Assembly: GCF_035222485.1 (NCBI RefSeq) | Contig: NC_085924.1 | Location: 2,790,001 to 2,854,000 of the forward strand | Reading direction: 5' to 3' | Source: Podospora pseudoanserina | Taxonomy: Eukaryota > Ascomycota > Sordariomycetes > Sordariales > Podosporaceae | Length of the DNA stretch: 64,000 nucleotides | Shown: piece by piece, positions 24,401 to 33,530 of the stretch | How positions within the stretch are numbered: position 1 is the first letter of the stretch | How the letters are laid out: each line of letters begins with the position of its first letter | Notes under the pieces: generated by a model | What the model saw: only the letters and a program-made list of their open reading frames with translations | Told to the model about the DNA's origin: nothing | The model's database searches: none | Translations under genes and position numbers: made by a program

Positions 24401-25163
24401 GGTAGCAGGAACCTGGAACATCCACAACGTGCTCCAGTCGCAGTCCATTTCCCTCGACTACTTTGTCGTCCTCTCATCAGCGTCTGGCATTCTTGGATCT
24501 CGTGGTCAGGGCGCTTACGCCGCAGCCAACACCTTTCTCGACGCGTTTGTGCAGCAGAGACAACTCAACGGTCTGCCTGGCACCTCGCTCGATCTGACAG
24601 CCGTCACGGGCGCAGGATACCTTGCCGAGAATGCGGAGCGCAGCGAGGACATCATCCGCAACTTTGGACATGAGACGGTCTCAGAGGAGGAGGTCCTTGC
24701 CCTGCTTTCGGCTGCGGTTCGAGGAGAATGCCCGGCGCAATGCCTGACTGGTCTCAAGCTGCACCTCGGCGCTGATGGCGGTTGGCCCTACTATGCTTCG
24801 GATCCGCGCTTCACCGAGCTCAAGGCCGAATGTCTTGCGGCCGCCGAGCGTGAGGGCTTGATGCCGAAGCAGACCATTTCCCCAGGAAATGCATTCCGTG
24901 CGGCTAGCAGTGACGAAGAGGCGGCCAACATCGTCGGCCAAGGTATCCTACAGAAGCTGTCGGAAGTGCTGACGGTTGACATTCAAGATCTCGACGTGGC
25001 GAGGAACATCACCAGCTACGGACTGGACTCACTGACTGCCATTGAATTGCGAAACTGGATCGCCAAGGAGTTCCGAGCCAACTTGCAGATCCTAGAGTTG
25101 TTGAGCAGCGGGACCATCAACGACCTTGCTGCGCTGACTGTTCAAAAGACGAGAACGGCGTGA
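18443..25163 (+). CDS. highly reducing-type polyketide synthase (KS-AT-DH-psiKR-ER-KR-ACP) with altered DH and ER
   Basis: Exons 18443-18722, 18781-24290 and 24345-25163 give 2202 residues. Domains in order: KS with DTACSSS (Cys179), EAHGTGT and the NVGHLE histidine; AT with FTGQGAQW and GHSSG (Ser627); DH at about 940-1200; a long linker resembling the structural half of a KR; ER at about 1560-1830; KR with GGTGGLG near 1844 and catalytic Tyr in GAYAAAN; ACP with LDSL (Ser2159). No methyltransferase and no thioesterase. Two key sites are unusual. The DH motif HxxxGxxxxP reads YEVQGRHVYP, so the catalytic histidine is Tyr953, though Asp1188 remains in HPSVLDA. The ER nucleotide loop reads AGPAGLAA instead of the usual GGVG type. 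If both are inactive, only ketoreduction would operate. A serine-rich insert interrupts the DH. The start MADQQPMPIAIVGMSCR is the usual beginning; open sequence upstream to 18330 is leader. Confidence 0.93.
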
Positions 25164-25952
25164 AGATCTTGAAAACGAAATTGTTGTCGGTTTTGGTAGT
25201 GATATTTATCCCATTTTATTGGTCTTGGGATTTAGTCTTGTATTTTCCTCGACTTGTTGTTTGGTCTCTTTGTATTAGCGTTGATTCGTACTGGCATGTT
25301 TTGTGGATATCATGTTGACGTGAAGGAATTTGAAGCCGGGGAAATGGGCGAAATGGATTCAAACCAACCATCGTGTATGTTGTAGACTGCCTGCCGTTGA
25401 GCGCTGGACGCGCCGCTTGTATTCGGTCGTTATTGCGAGAGACATTTCTAATACATGTAGTTCTAATACATGTAGTGCTGTCAGCTGTGAATGTGATTCT
25501 GATGTTTGACGACGTTGCGGTTCGAGGTCTTGGCGGAGGACAGAACCCAATTGGGCAGCGACACCAAAAACCAAGCAGCCCGCTGAATGGGCCCAAGCTC
25601 CACGGCTCCCTCACTGGGACCGACCCCACTGGCGGGACTGGGGCAATTTTGGACGCAGTGGACAGTGGTGCAAAGATTCAGATAAAGCAATGAGCTGTGG
25701 GTTATGACTCTGTTCTAAGGGACGGCTTTTCTGGAACTGTTTTCTTTATGTCCCTTGGATGCAACAGGATCCATCCGCTTTCTTCACAACACCAGCCCCA
25801 ACACCCAACACAGCCCCGTGGTGCTTACTTCTAGCAGTGGGGGGGTGGGGCAACGTCACCTCGTCTCTCCACGATCCAGCGCCCCAAGTCTACCACATCA
25901 GGAAAACCACCAAAACACCAGGCCGCTTCCCGAACATAGGTACTCGAAAGTC
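25164..25952. other. intergenic region after the polyketide synthase
   Basis: It holds the synthase 3' flank and the leader of the next gene. The frame of the downstream gene stays open upstream to 25755, but without an ATG before 25953. A perfect 15 bp tandem duplication lies at 25446-25475. Nothing else is recognised. Confidence 0.5.
25446..25475. repeat. perfect tandem duplication of a 15 bp unit
   Basis: The unit TTCTAATACATGTAG occurs twice with no spacer (25446-25460 and 25461-25475). It contains the palindrome ACATGT. It may be a slippage product or a small protein-binding site. Confidence 0.8.
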
Positions 25953-27956
25953 ATGGCGGCTGGACCGCGTGCCGAGGCAAGGTCTCTGGCCGACATCAAC
26001 TACATCGCTGCAAATCCTCCGCAATATCCCCACCATCCCGAAGTCAAAGAATCCCTCACGCTGTACATCTCCAGAGTCCCCGGTACACAAGGTTTGTACG
26101 GTTTCTTCTTTTATTGTGAATGCTTTGCTAATCTGGAAACTTGCCTCTTAGATGTGGTACTCTCTACCATGAGGCCGCATAGGAAAAATGTGACAGGTGA
26201 AGACATAGCGAATTCTCTCTATTACATCCACATGGAGCGACCAGAGGATATGCCACCACCCATGCCACCACGACCAAAGAGTAATGTGTTGAGTTCTACG
26301 AGGTCCAGTGGGGAGAGTGCTAGGAGCACGATTCCGAGGAAGCCGTTGCCTACATCCGCGAGAGTTCTGAGGCCGGAAAGCTTGTCGTCAACGGGGGAAC
26401 CAGGTCCAGTTCCAGTGCTCTCACCAACCCCAACTCCCCATATCCCTCAGTACAAGCCTTACCGACCAGAGACTGGCCCATCTCCAATATCAGAAAACCA
26501 AAATCCCGCCGACAAGTCACTCGATTCATATAGGCCAAACCCCATGTTCCAAAAACGCCTATCGGGGGGCTCGCCTGAGCCGCCCCCGCCCCCTCCTCAC
26601 TTGACGACAGTGTCTTCATCCTTACCACTAGCGGGTCTCGATCATGATGAAGATAATGTTGCACCCCCACTTTACTCTTCAAGTGCAGCCCGACCAAGCA
26701 CACCGAGTCAACCTCCTGCACAGCAACCTCCGCAGCGAGTGGCATCTCCCTTGTCGTATAGCCAAGGACAACATCCCACGTCACCTAGGCACATGCATCG
26801 GCGACCTTCTTCGGTTTCTTTTTATCTGACCATAATTCGCAGAGATCCGAGTTCTGGATCCCAGGTCAATGTAGGACGGGTGTCGTCTTTTGCCACCAAT
26901 ATTCCCCCACCGTCGCAGGCAGACCCGAGCCTCAACCCAGAGGACATGGGGCCCGGGTGGAAGTCTCAAAAAATTGATATTCGCATTGACACTTCGGGAT
27001 ATGCAAAGTACAAAGGGATGCCCAGCCGGGCTGCTGCCGAAACCCAGGCTCTCCAGGCACTCACTTCAACGGGCCAGCCGCATTCGTTCTCACAAATGGT
27101 GCAGAGTGGACAGAGAGCGCGCAGTGACAGTAGTGCGCGGGGGATGGCTCCTCCCCCCCAAGACGGATTTCACAGACAGGTTGTCATGGCTTATGGAGCT
27201 GGTTGGAAAGTGGGCTTTAAAAAGGCGTTCCACCGACGAGAGAGGCGGGAGAGCATTAGCCCAGAGGGCGTGCAGTCGTCCGAAGAGCCCAGCGCACCCA
27301 AGGCATCCCATACCAGGCAGGGGAGCTCCTCCACGATTGGATCCAATCACTCTGGGTCGGGCGAGGAGCAGGGCGGGATCATCACTCACCCTGGACCAGG
27401 GTTGCGGCCCAAAGGATACACCTTTCTGTCACCGTGGGAAGGGCGCTGTGAGTTCCGCACCAGCACCAGCGGGCGCTCCCTCAAGCTCCGCCATGTGCTC
27501 GACTCTACCACCAAGTTCCAGTTCGATCCTCGGGAGGTGGCGCAGAGCATCCAAAACGCACAGGCAATGGGCCGGTCGAGGGGCGATGAGCTCCAGGCTG
27601 CCCTTTTGGGCACGAAACCGGTTAGTGAGTTGAGGTTCAACCTGCCTAGCGGGGGCGACTTCTTTGGGGCTCGTCGAAATGATGCCGACAAGGACAACCG
27701 GGCAAGCCGACTGTCGAAACAGTTTAGCAGTCTACTGCACCATCGAAATACAAGGAGCAGCGACGAGGATGAATGGAGTGATGAGGATGAGATGGATCTT
27801 AGCCTTGGCAAAGAGAACGCTGGAGGTGGGAGCAGTGGTAAGAAGGTCAAGCTTGGGAAGCTGATTATCCATGATGAAGGGCTCAAGATGCTGGATCTGG
27901 TGGTGGCAGCCAACATGGGGGTGTGGTGGACAACGTGGGGCAAGATTGATCAATAA
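25953..27956 (+). CDS. conserved fungal protein of unknown function, proline/serine-rich
   Basis: Two exons, 25953-26091 and 26152-27956, give 647 residues. The 60 nt intron has GTTTGT..TAG ends and a TGCTAAT branch site; it leaves the frame open, so an unspliced reading is also possible on paper. The first in-frame ATG is at 25953 (MAAGPRAEARSL). The N-terminus has a conserved-looking block (DINYIAANPPQYPHHP, ESLTLYISRVPG). The centre is very rich in Pro and Ser (PPPMPPRP, PPPPPPHL). The C-terminal half again looks conserved: SFYLTIIRRDP, then YGAGWKVGFKKAFHRRERRE, then SPWEGRCEFRTS and LKLRHVL, with an acidic/basic end. I do not recognise a family. It resembles a fungal-specific intracellular protein with disordered linkers. 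There is no signal peptide or membrane segment. It follows the polyketide synthase by 0.8 kb, but nothing in its sequence suggests a biosynthetic role. Confidence 0.7.
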   Translation: MAAGPRAEARSLADINYIAANPPQYPHHPEVKESLTLYISRVPGTQGLYGFFFYCECFANLETCLLDVVLSTMRPHRKNVTGEDIANSLYYIHMERPEDMPPPMPPRPKSNVLSSTRSSGESARSTIPRKPLPTSARVLRPESLSSTGEPGPVPVLSPTPTPHIPQYKPYRPETGPSPISENQNPADKSLDSYRPNPMFQKRLSGGSPEPPPPPPHLTTVSSSLPLAGLDHDEDNVAPPLYSSSAARPSTPSQPPAQQPPQRVASPLSYSQGQHPTSPRHMHRRPSSVSFYLTIIRRDPSSGSQVNVGRVSSFATNIPPPSQADPSLNPEDMGPGWKSQKIDIRIDTSGYAKYKGMPSRAAAETQALQALTSTGQPHSFSQMVQSGQRARSDSSARGMAPPPQDGFHRQVVMAYGAGWKVGFKKAFHRRERRESISPEGVQSSEEPSAPKASHTRQGSSSTIGSNHSGSGEEQGGIITHPGPGLRPKGYTFLSPWEGRCEFRTSTSGRSLKLRHVLDSTTKFQFDPREVAQSIQNAQAMGRSRGDELQAALLGTKPVSELRFNLPSGGDFFGARRNDADKDNRASRLSKQFSSLLHHRNTRSSDEDEWSDEDEMDLSLGKENAGGGSSGKKVKLGKLIIHDEGLKMLDLVVAANMGVWWTTWGKIDQ

Positions 27957-28438
27957 AGGAACTTGGCGCACAGCGAGACATTTAGACAAAATATACCCCT
28001 TTTTACTTCCATCATCATCATGCATTGGAAGACTCACGTGAGACGCACGTGATTTGACCTTCGGCGGCCGGGCCCCCACATACTGATGGGGCAGCAAATC
28101 ACAAGCTGGTAAATGTAATCTTGCGGTGGGTGGTCCAAGCGCCGGCAGCTCCAAAATGTCAACTCCCATGACCCAAAGCTCCAGGGATATCGAGACGACG
28201 TCAAGCGCCACCGGGGAGCTCTGTCAACCTCGCCTCCGCCACCCCACTCTCAATACTTCTGCTGTCGCTGTCGCGACCGCACTTTTTGCAGCAGCGTGCA
28301 GGCCCAATTGACCTGATCGCCAGTCTCCTTTCGGCACCAGCCTCTTAGTCGTCCCCGCGACGGTCTCTCGAAGCACCAAAAGTCCCCCCCAGCTTGCCAA
28401 CACCCCTCGAACCCAGCGACCGAATCGACGTTGACACC
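27957..28438. other. promoter region of the complex I Fe-S subunit gene
   Basis: A 482 bp region between two plus-strand genes. CACGTGAG/CACGTGATT-like stretches (two CACGTG cores near 28036 and 28047) stand out as possible E-box sites for a bHLH factor. No gene is seen. Confidence 0.45.
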
Positions 28439-29361
28439 ATGCTTCCCAATACCACCATTGCGGCCCGCCCTCTGGTGCGCGCAGTTCGCGCCGTCGCCCC
28501 CTCTTCCGCAGTCATCTCTCAGGTTGTCGCCAGGAGAACGTATGCGACACCGGCTGGGCCCCCGCCCAAGAACTTCCGTCTGCCGCCCCCCAAGACGTGG
28601 GAACAGGAGTCCGAGAACACCTTCGACAAGCTCGGAAAGTACTTTTTGATGACGGAGATGATGAGGGGGATGTACGTGCTCATGGAGCAGTTCTTCAGGC
28701 CACCGTGAGTGTTTGTCCCTGGACGGGTAGCTGGGTGTGGGCAGCGGGGCTGACAGAGGTCGACTTGAACAGGTACACGATCTACTACCCATTCGAAAAG
28801 GTGCGTTATACAGTTTGCTATCAAGAGGGTAGGGCTTGGGAAGATACGATTAGAGAATACCAGAGCCTGGGCGGTCATGGATGAGAGCGGGAAGGGCGAT
28901 GCGCATTTCAGGAGGCCAGACCGGCTGACAGCAGCAGGGCCCCATTTCTCCCCGTTTCCGCGGTGAGCACGCTCTCCGGAGATACCCCTCGGGTGAGGAG
29001 CGTTGCATTGCCTGCAAGCTTTGCGAGGCTGTCTGCCCGGCGCAAGCCATCACCATCGAGGCTGAGGAGCGTGCGGACGGTTCCCGCCGCACCACCCGCT
29101 ACGACATTGACATGACCAAGTGCATTTACTGCGGTTTCTGCCAGGAGTCTTGCCCTGTCGACGCCATTGTCGAGTCTCCCAATGCCGAGTACGCCACCGA
29201 GACCCGCGAGGAGCTGCTTTACAACAAGGGTGGGTTCCTCCTGACTGTCTCATTCAAGGGAAAGCTTGGGCTAATTGTGCACAGAGAAATTGCTTTCCAA
29301 CGGAGACAAGTGGGAGCCGGAGCTGGCTGCGGCTATCAGGGCGGACTCTCCCTACCGGTAA
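28439..29361 (+). CDS. NDUFS8: mitochondrial NADH:ubiquinone oxidoreductase 23 kDa Fe-S subunit (TYKY/NDUFS8)
   Basis: Core subunit of respiratory complex I that carries iron-sulfur clusters N6a and N6b towards the quinone site. Four exons fit: 28439-28704, 28773-28800 (28 nt), 28938-29229 and 29285-29361, giving 220 residues. The arginine-rich N-terminus ([13 protein letters not shown]...ARRTYATP) is a mitochondrial presequence. Two ferredoxin-type cluster motifs are intact: [12 protein letters not shown] and [12 protein letters not shown]. The conserved [17 protein letters not shown] precedes the first. The end ADSPYR is usual for the family. The start was chosen at the ATG after in-frame GTG/TTG codons. 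The gene lies head to tail with the mitochondrial acyl carrier protein, another complex I-associated subunit. Confidence 0.95.
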
Positions 29362-29805
29362 AGATGGGTGTAGAGGAAATCAAGCGGCTCTTGCGGATGG
29401 TTAGATGTTGGCTCAGAAGACCTGTAAATAGTGTTATACATACGTCCCACCACCCAAAAGTTATGTTTTTTGTCCCGTGCTGTCCCAGTCTCAAATGCTG
29501 AGGCCATTGCCCAGCCGTCATGGCACATGTCACGTGATGCAGTGCACAGACCGTGTGCAAAGCTGGAGCTGTCCGTCCCGCAGTGCCGCAGCACCGAAAG
29601 CTGCCAGAGAGTTTAACGCATCCCGACGCTTGCCATTCCCAGGCGAGAAATTTATCATCAAGCAGACCTCTAACCGTCACACCACCACCACCCCCCGCCG
29701 AACGTCTCCGCCGTCAATTGCCTCGACCCCCCGGCCCACTTCCACCGGCCACACCAACTCCCACGAGCTTTCACTCCTTTCCAGTCCAACCAACCTCCCG
29801 CCAAA
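29362..29805. other. spacer between the two complex I genes
   Basis: 444 bp with the terminator of the 23 kDa subunit gene and the promoter of the acyl carrier gene. A CACGTGA element (29531-29537) lies in it, similar to those upstream of the first gene. No gene is seen. Confidence 0.45.
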
Positions 29806-30538
29806 ATGTTCCGCACCGCCGTCCTCCGGTCCGTCGCTCTTGCGTCGCGGACCGCCGCTGTTCGCTCTGCCGCTGCCCACTCCCTCAGATTAGCCGCCCC
29901 CTCCGCGGCCAAGAGCTTCGTCCCCAAGGCCTCTGCCAGCTGGGCTCTTCAAATGCGGGGTTATGCGTCGGGTGGTGGTCTCACGAAGCAGGAGGTCTAC
30001 GAGAGAATCAAGGAGCTTCTGTCTGGGTTTGACAAGGTGCTTTTGTCCTGCATTTCGGTTCTTGTTTCTGGTCATGGAGAGGTGCTAACAGTGGCTTTTT
30101 TGCTGCAGGTTAACAACCCCGAGAACGTGAGTGCTATGGCGGCAACAACCCATGGTTGTCGAAATGTGTGGAGGAGTTGGAGGAGAAGGAGGAGGAATGA
30201 TGTATGGCCTTGGAGAATGGGAGCTGACGAGTGGCTTAGATTACGGAAACCGCCCACTTCGCCAATGACCTCGGGTTGGACAGCTTGGATACCGTTGAGG
30301 TTGTCATGGCTATTGAGGAGGTATGGATGACCCCTGCCCCTCTTTGCTGTGACGTGGGAAGGGATACTAACGACATGGGCAACAGGAGTTCAGCATTGAG
30401 ATCCCCGATAAGGATGCCGACACCATCCACAGTGGTATGTAGCCCATACCCACTCCAAAGCTGATGATTCTAACCTGTATGATGTCAACAGTTGACAAGG
30501 CCGTCGAGTATATTACTTCCCAGCCTGATGCCAACTAA
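29806..30538 (+). CDS. NDUFAB1: mitochondrial acyl carrier protein, complex I-associated (NDUFAB1/NUO-12)
   Basis: Carries acyl chains for mitochondrial fatty-acid/lipoate synthesis and binds LYR subunits of complex I. Five exons fit: 29806-30036, 30109-30126, 30240-30320, 30386-30434 and 30492-30538, giving 141 residues. The second exon is only 18 nt and encodes VNNPEN; leaving it out would remove conserved residues before ITETAHFANDLGLDSLDTVE. The phosphopantetheine serine is in LGLDSL. The N-terminal 55 residues are rich in Ala, Arg and Ser, with no acidic residues, and end near MRGYASGG, a typical mitochondrial presequence. The C-terminus EFSIEIPDKDADTIHSV...AVEYI is the standard acyl carrier end. 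Tight clustering with the 23 kDa subunit suggests shared regulation. Confidence 0.93.
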
Positions 30539-31563
30539 GCAGTTGTTGCCGGCTTAATAATGGATGGGGGGAAAACAACCACATAGAGCACCAACAATTG
30601 TATTTTGTATTTGGGCCGTTCTTGTCGCCGCCATTGCCGCCTGTCCCGCCTTGTACCATGCTCACAACTCATTTCATGTATCACGACAATACAGTTGCCA
30701 AGTCTCGAGATGGTACTTACATAGCATCTATGGAACAGAGGACCTGCTATTGCCTGGGGCTGGTGAGCATCAAGCCATGAAGGGGTAGGAGGAATCTGTC
30801 CAGTCGCATGTCTTTTGCGATTCAAGTCGATCAGCAAAGCTGCCAAAGGATGTCTATCTTGGACATGTCTGTTTATGTCTGTTCGATTCTGTATAAAATA
30901 TCTCTAGGTATCCAACCTGCATGGCAAGAAACCCATGTTGGCATCCATAGGGCCCAGACTCTACTTCACCGCCAACCAGCTCTTGGTTATTCTCTGCTTC
31001 CATGTACTGAGCGATCGACTGCCTCTGTATACATATACTGCCATTACATTTATCCTTGTCGATACCTGATCCTCGAAGTTTCTCACGTGGCCACACCAAC
31101 ACCGCAACTTCAACCAGAAAGGAAACGGATTTGGGAGTCGAGATGCATGTGTGATATGTTTCCTGGGAGAGCAACGACAACGTTGTGGTAAAACACTCCT
31201 GAAAAAGAACTCGAGAGCCTGCAAAGAACGAGTAAAAACAAAACACCGCCCCGACCGATTTCCTACACCGTTCATATCCAGACAAAAGAGAGTGATACAA
31301 AGAAACAAGATGGCTATACCCACAAGTCAAATCCTGACAGTATCAGGCAATTTGTGTCGAGATGTATGCCTCCCTCAAGAGTGACCTAACCACACCACGC
31401 TATGCCCCTTGAGATCCTTGCTGCAGCTATATATGTAAAAAGTACGCTGCAGACGATGCAATTCCTTTGTTATCATGCTCCGCTTCAACGTTGGTCTATT
31501 CCCTTGCCTTTTTTTCTTTTGCTCTTTTTGTGCCTACCAACCCAAACTCCTGAAGCCAAAGCA
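30539..31563. other. 1 kb intergenic region between converging genes
   Basis: It contains the 3' flanks of the acyl carrier gene (plus) and the CCCH protein gene (minus). Short open frames at 30808-31191 (plus) and 30854-31330 (minus) overlap and have no domain. No other feature is recognised. Confidence 0.5.
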
Positions 31564-33530
31564 CTATCTTCCACCGACCGCTTCAACAGCACCAGTGCCG
31601 CTGTTGCCTTCGCCATTGGTCCCGGCAGATCTGTTATTGGCAACAACCGTGGCGTAGCTGTTGGACCAGGCAGCGGCACTCAGAGGGCTGGCAGTACTGT
31701 TCACTTGTTGGTTTCCGGTTCCACGCTTGCGAGCCCTCGCCTGGGCATCATCTTCGTCGTCCATGCTGAACACAAATGCGGCCTCCTCTTCATCCATTGG
31801 GGACTTGAAGCGCCCAGTAGCGCTCGAACCTATTGAGGTGCTGCTGACATGTCTTGCCAGCCCCCCATCCTTATCCCTGGATTCGCCAATGACGCCTGCT
31901 CCGTTGGCATTGCGTGGAACATTGGGCCGGATATGGGGGCTTGAATCAGCCGAACCGTCGTCGGACAGCTGGGTGTCTCGAAGCTGCTGAGTCAGGGCCG
32001 ACACTCCCACCGTGTTTCCATCCAGCCCTGATGTGATGGCGCTGGCAAGGCTCGAGTTTCGGAGCGGGCTTCCCACATGGCCGAATGCCGAGGCGTGCTT
32101 AAAAGACCGGCCCGTCTCCAGGTGGCCGTCATCCTCCTTTTGCCTCCCCCACAACGGACCCCAGCGGCCAGGGCTGGAAGGTTGTATGGGAGTGCCGAAC
32201 TTGGTGATGGGGGCAGGCGGGCAGGATTCGGCGATTGTCTCACGGTTGAGAGCGTCCATTCCACGGATTGTGTTGGTTGTAGAGCCCCTCCTCGCCCTCT
32301 CTGTCGGCGTCAGCACCTCGTTGGCCAGCGTGCCTGGCACATAATCTTCCTCAAAGAGGAACTGCTCGGAATCATCCCAATCCATGTCGACTTTAGGCAC
32401 GCTGCTGCTCATCATGCGGATCTTGGCGAATCGCGAAGCGTTGCTGTGCATAGGCCGCTTTCCAAAGTACTCATCACCACCCAGCGCCGAGCTGAATCCA
32501 AGAGAACCGGAAGGTGGGCTACTACCAAAGCCTGAGATGTCCTGTGTTGCAAGTCCTGACGGTGACAGGTGGCTGTTTCCAAAGGCAGACGCGTGCAAGT
32601 GCCTCAACGCATCCGAAGTACGACCACTCTTGGCGGCACTGAGTGAGGAGGAAGGCGAGTCCAATCCAAACTGGGCCGGGACCGAAGATGGCCAAGGACC
32701 GCCCCTGGCCGCATGTGAGATCCCGTTGCTGTCGAATGACGCCGGGAGAGGAGCATCCAGCACCGAAAGTCCTTTGATGTTGGGAGAAAGACCCAGTCCA
32801 AAGCGGTTTGGCTCCTCGTCTCGTGGTGATCCGTAGGCGGATGCAGGGTTGGAAGTGTACGAGGTGGTGTCGATCGTGGGCACGCCGCTTTCGAGAGCCA
32901 GCTGATGGCTGTAGAGTTCATCTTGTAGCGCAAACGCCGTGGCGTTGTATGGAGAATCTGCGCGCATAAAAGAGTTGGTCAAAGCACTGCTGGCCGGCTG
33001 ATGGTATGTCGTCGGGTTCACGCGGGCACCGAGGGCGACTCCGGGGGGAACACCTATCGTCACACCGTTCTTGCCATAATTGATGCGGCGGCCATCGGGG
33101 AGCACATGGATATTGGCGCACTTTGGGCCAAACTTGCAGTTGCCCTGCAGTCCGTCAGCTTATCAGTCCTCCCAAACACAAGTGTCGAGGGCGTACCTTT
33201 GCAAAGTACTTGCAAACGTTTTCGGCGGCCGAGCTCAGGTCGTGGCTAAAGGGGCATGCATTGCCTGCCTGGCAGGCGCCTTGTCGGAAGAACTTGCATG
33301 GGACGTGCGAGGTGTCTGTCAAGAGTAAGTTGATGGGTCAGCAAGGGTTTGGAGGAAAGTGCTTCGCCATCGCAAAACCTACTGGGTGGGCTTCGTGATG
33401 CATCGAAGCGATGGGCGGCGGCGGGCATGGGAGCCATTATCCCACCACCACTCGAGTGACCGGCTTGTGGTGGAATGTTGAGACTGCCGGTGCGCATGTG
33501 GCGAAACTCGCCCAGGTTGGACGTCGACAT
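31564..33530 (-). CDS. CCCH zinc-finger RNA-binding protein, LEE1-like
   Basis: Exons 33530-33383, 33315-33197 and 33144-31564 give 615 residues. Two CCCH fingers with C-x7-C-x5-C-x3-H spacing lie in tandem: CKFFRQGACQAGNACPFSH (about residues 55-73) and CKYFAKGNCKFGPKCANIH (about 84-102). The second is split by the last intron, which supports the model. The fingers are followed by LPDGRRINYGKNG and a long serine-rich tail with conserved patches (VDMDWDDSEQFLFEEDYVP, LTPTERARR). The layout matches yeast LEE1 and its filamentous fungal relatives, thought to bind RNA; their precise role is unclear. It has an unusually long gene-free upstream region of about 3.3 kb, as is often seen for regulatory proteins. 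Confidence 0.85.

Noticed and set aside
18443-25163. A C-methyltransferase domain in the synthase
   Set aside because: The segment between DH and ER lacks SAM-binding motifs and looks like the structural half of the ketoreductase.
25755-25952. Upstream extension of the conserved unknown gene
   Set aside because: It begins only with a non-ATG codon; the first ATG in frame is 25953.
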